Under the pieces are notes generated by a model. It searched no databases, had not been told where the DNA came from, and worked only from the letters and a program-made list of their open reading frames with translations. A program made the position numbers and the translations under genes. DNA of 64,000 nt, taken from the NCBI RefSeq assembly GCF_042242105.1, contig NC_092018.1, positions 24,270,667 to 24,334,666 of the forward strand. Direction: 5' to 3'. Below, in pieces: positions 59,628 to 64,000 of this stretch; the stretch's first letter is position 1; every line of letters starts with the position of its first letter. This DNA is from Pempheris klunzingeri. Lineage: Eukaryota > Chordata > Actinopteri > Acropomatiformes > Pempheridae.

Positions 59628-61641
59628 ATGACATCTCACTGTAGTCCATTTAAGTAGGAAAGACACCCAGTTCAGTTGTTGTTGTTTCCATCACTTAATG
59701 AAAGGAAACTACATTCAAAGTCATGTCAGGGCCTTGTTTATATGTGGATGACCAACCTATCTTGATTTCTCTGTCGGTGATTTGATCCAAGCCTGGATTC
59801 TTCAGTTCTGTGAAGGGAACAATGGCCAGTCCAGCTACAAGTGCTGATTATGGGATAATGCTGGATCCTAAAGTGTATAGTAAAAGCAGCACAGGTGGAG
59901 AAGAGTCACATCAGTCACATCGGTCACACAGCACTTTCTATGTGCTAACATTGGCTACAGTAAGCTAGACATCAAACCAGACCATGTGAGGCTGGAGCAG
60001 CTGAATGTATTGGATTTAGCAAAGGTTTGTTTTACTGTTCGACTTTCTGTCAGTAAAAGGAAATATTCTTAAGACGCACAAATATCAAAAGATACTGATA
60101 TAATCATATATTGAAATGAGAACATTCAGGCTATTTTCACTGTGATCCTGTGAGGATATGTACAAGCATGTGGCCGATGGACTCCCTCACTCACAGATCA
60201 CTTTTGTTGCTGTATGGTGACCTCACAGAAACTCTCCCATTACAAATTTACTTTGAGATACAATCGTCAAGGCATAAATTTCACAAAATGCCATTAGACC
60301 ACTGAAAACCACTTTAGTAAGACAGTCTGATAGATGATTGTCAAGTTAGTTTATGTATGAAGTGCTTCTAATCTACAGTATATGAGATTTATGGTTTTTA
60401 TTTCACAAGTAGAATGCTCTTACAATAGTCCCCCTTTAAGTACTCACGTACCGGAAGAAAATAACAAGGATACAGCATATGTTTAAATCTTTTAATCACA
60501 ACACTTAATAAATGCAGCTCTATGTTGTAATAAAAAATAAGGTTTGTGGTTTAAAATGCGCCGTTTGTTCTTACCAAAAAGCACACACCACTTTTCATAG
60601 ACTCAGAAAAGTGATTTCATGGTAAAATATTTAAATAACATAATTATGTCTGGTTTGAAATGTGTAGTGCAAAAACATATACATCATACCAAAATTAAAG
60701 AAGAAAACTGAAACTGAGCGACGATGAGGACATTACCTAGTCTTCACTGCTTCACACAGAGAATGCAATCAATACATCCTGTCTGTCCAGCATGTCGCCA
60801 CAACAGCAAAACACAAGATGTTGAGCTGTTTTTTTTTCTCCAGCAAAGTGAATGAAACTGTTAACTTCATGTTTCGGTATGTCAATCCCCTGTCTGTGTT
60901 GTTCTGCAGGTAGACTCAGCTCCATAGACACACTATGGAGTATTGCAGTGAACTAGTTTTGCCATTTGATGTCACACTTTAGGGCATTAATTACCTGAGA
61001 CTTTCAAAACACATCTACTTCCTGTATTCCCTGTTGATAGAATCACTAGAATAAAAAATGACGAGGGGGCAGTGGGGAGGAATTTATCAAAAGGCAATTA
61101 GAGGTGAGGCTTCGGCTTCAACACTAAACACAACAGATAAATTGGATATACTAAATGTTGTCATGAGCCCTGAATTATGTGCACACTATTTCCTGGTAAT
61201 TCCTATTCTAGGTCATGATTCCCATATTTCATCCACTGTAGTTTCACAAGAGTGAAGTACACAGCTCACAGTTTGAGCTTTAAAAAGCTCCAATATTTGA
61301 GCGACCACAGTCATTAAAACTCAACAAAGAAAATAAAAATTCATTTGAACCAACTGCTCAAGAAGGGAAATACAAAAACAAGCAATTCAGCTGAAATGAC
61401 TGAACCTTCAAGTTATTAATCCTCCGCGAGTCGAGTGGTATTGACTGTACAAGGAATAAAGGCGGTGGATTTGCAGCTAAGTACATTTTATGTGAGCAGT
61501 TTGGCTTATTAGCACCGGAAAGGATGGCCATGGGGATCTGGTAACGGACAAACAGGAGGGGCACCTAGTCAGAGACATGTAGCATCATGCCACTATAATG
61601 ATGAGCTGAGGAGTGAAATCCAAATCCATCCTCAGTGTCCA
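59628..61641. other. convergent 3' regions of upb1 and gucd1
   Basis: Non-coding between the two stop codons. Plus-strand AATAAA at 60507-60512 and 60529-60534 could end upb1. The minus-strand hexamers TTTATT (near 60396) and TTTAAT (60491-60496, ATTAAA on the minus strand) could end gucd1. If so, the two transcripts meet or overlap around 60.4-60.5 kb. No other gene recognised; short ORFs such as 61058-61255 have no support. Confidence 0.45.
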
Positions 61642-63629
<1,988 letters not shown>

Positions 63630-64000
63630 TCTGTAGAAGTCTTTCTCAGATAAGAGGCCCACTATCTAACTCAAGACGAGCTGGTCAGTCTTGCTTACAG
63701 CATTTAAACCGGGGTCGGGTTTCCTCATCGATGCTAAATAGGAGAAACCAGCAGCCCAACTAGAACTTTAGCTAGTTAGCTGATAGGCTAACAGTGTTGT
63801 TAAATAGGCTGTTGGCCAGGTTCGCTGCTTATATAAGGGAGGCTAGCTCCTCGGTGCACACCACTGCTATACATACAATTATCAGGTAACTAAAAAAATA
63901 AGTTAGAGAAAGTATTTTAACTAGTTTTAGTGACGCTGCCTCAATGTAGAAGGCTCTTCGGCTTCACTTCTCTGCTGTTTGCATTGACTGTCTGTGGTTG
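63630..64000 (-). promoter_or_regulatory. gucd1: gucd1 5' leader and upstream region
   Basis: The sequence immediately upstream (on the minus strand) of the seven-base coding part of exon 1 should be the 5' UTR and promoter. No TATA box was identified. The segment contains TAGCTAGTTAGCTGATAGGC-like simple palindromic repeats (near 63770-63790), common in teleost DNA. No plus-strand gene is recognised up to the window end. Confidence 0.4.

Overview
The window is vertebrate nuclear DNA, almost certainly from a ray-finned (teleost) fish. It holds six protein-coding genes built from many short exons with GT-AG introns. Every gene is recognisable as an ortholog of a gene on human chromosome 22q11.2, and the intervening DNA carries repeats typical of teleosts (tRNA-derived SINE, Tc1/mariner-like and piggyBac-like miniature elements, an L1/Tx1-like LINE remnant). 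Orthology was judged by comparing conceptual exon translations with remembered family sequences; no search was run. Exon boundaries were checked for splice consensus and continuous reading phase across every junction.

Layout, left to right. (1) 1-22740, plus strand: the 3' part of bcr (RhoGEF/RhoGAP). Exons 2 to 23 are present (4431-21383); exon 1, encoding the coiled-coil and N-terminal region, lies upstream of the window. A candidate internal promoter and alternative first exon at 17031-17180 splices in phase to the end of the C2 domain and the RhoGAP domain. (2) about 23600-43400, plus strand: specc1l (cytospin-A), 15 coding exons, 1114 codons, one intron with a GC donor. (3) about 43400-52090, plus strand: adora2a (adenosine A2A receptor), two coding exons, 448 residues. 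(4) 53205-54528, plus strand: an ortholog of the little-studied human C22orf15, five small exons, 139 residues. (5) 56574-59627, plus strand: upb1 (beta-ureidopropionase), ten exons, 383 residues, complete catalytic triad. (6) 61642-63629, minus strand: gucd1, six exons, 227 residues, tail-to-tail with upb1.

The genes do not form an operon. They do form a conserved synteny block: in human, SPECC1L, ADORA2A, UPB1 and GUCD1 are neighbours in this order, and BCR and C22orf15 lie close by on 22q11.23. Functionally they are separate: Rho GTPase control (bcr), actin/microtubule organisation (specc1l), adenosine signalling (adora2a), pyrimidine catabolism (upb1), and two poorly characterised proteins (C22orf15, gucd1).

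No unprecedented biological system is evident. The most interesting observations are the candidate short RhoGAP-only bcr isoform, the paired loss of one extracellular disulfide in the A2A receptor, the overlapping upstream ORF in adora2a, the C39-peptidase-like Cys/His/Asn pattern in gucd1, and the C22orf15 ortholog reconstructed here.
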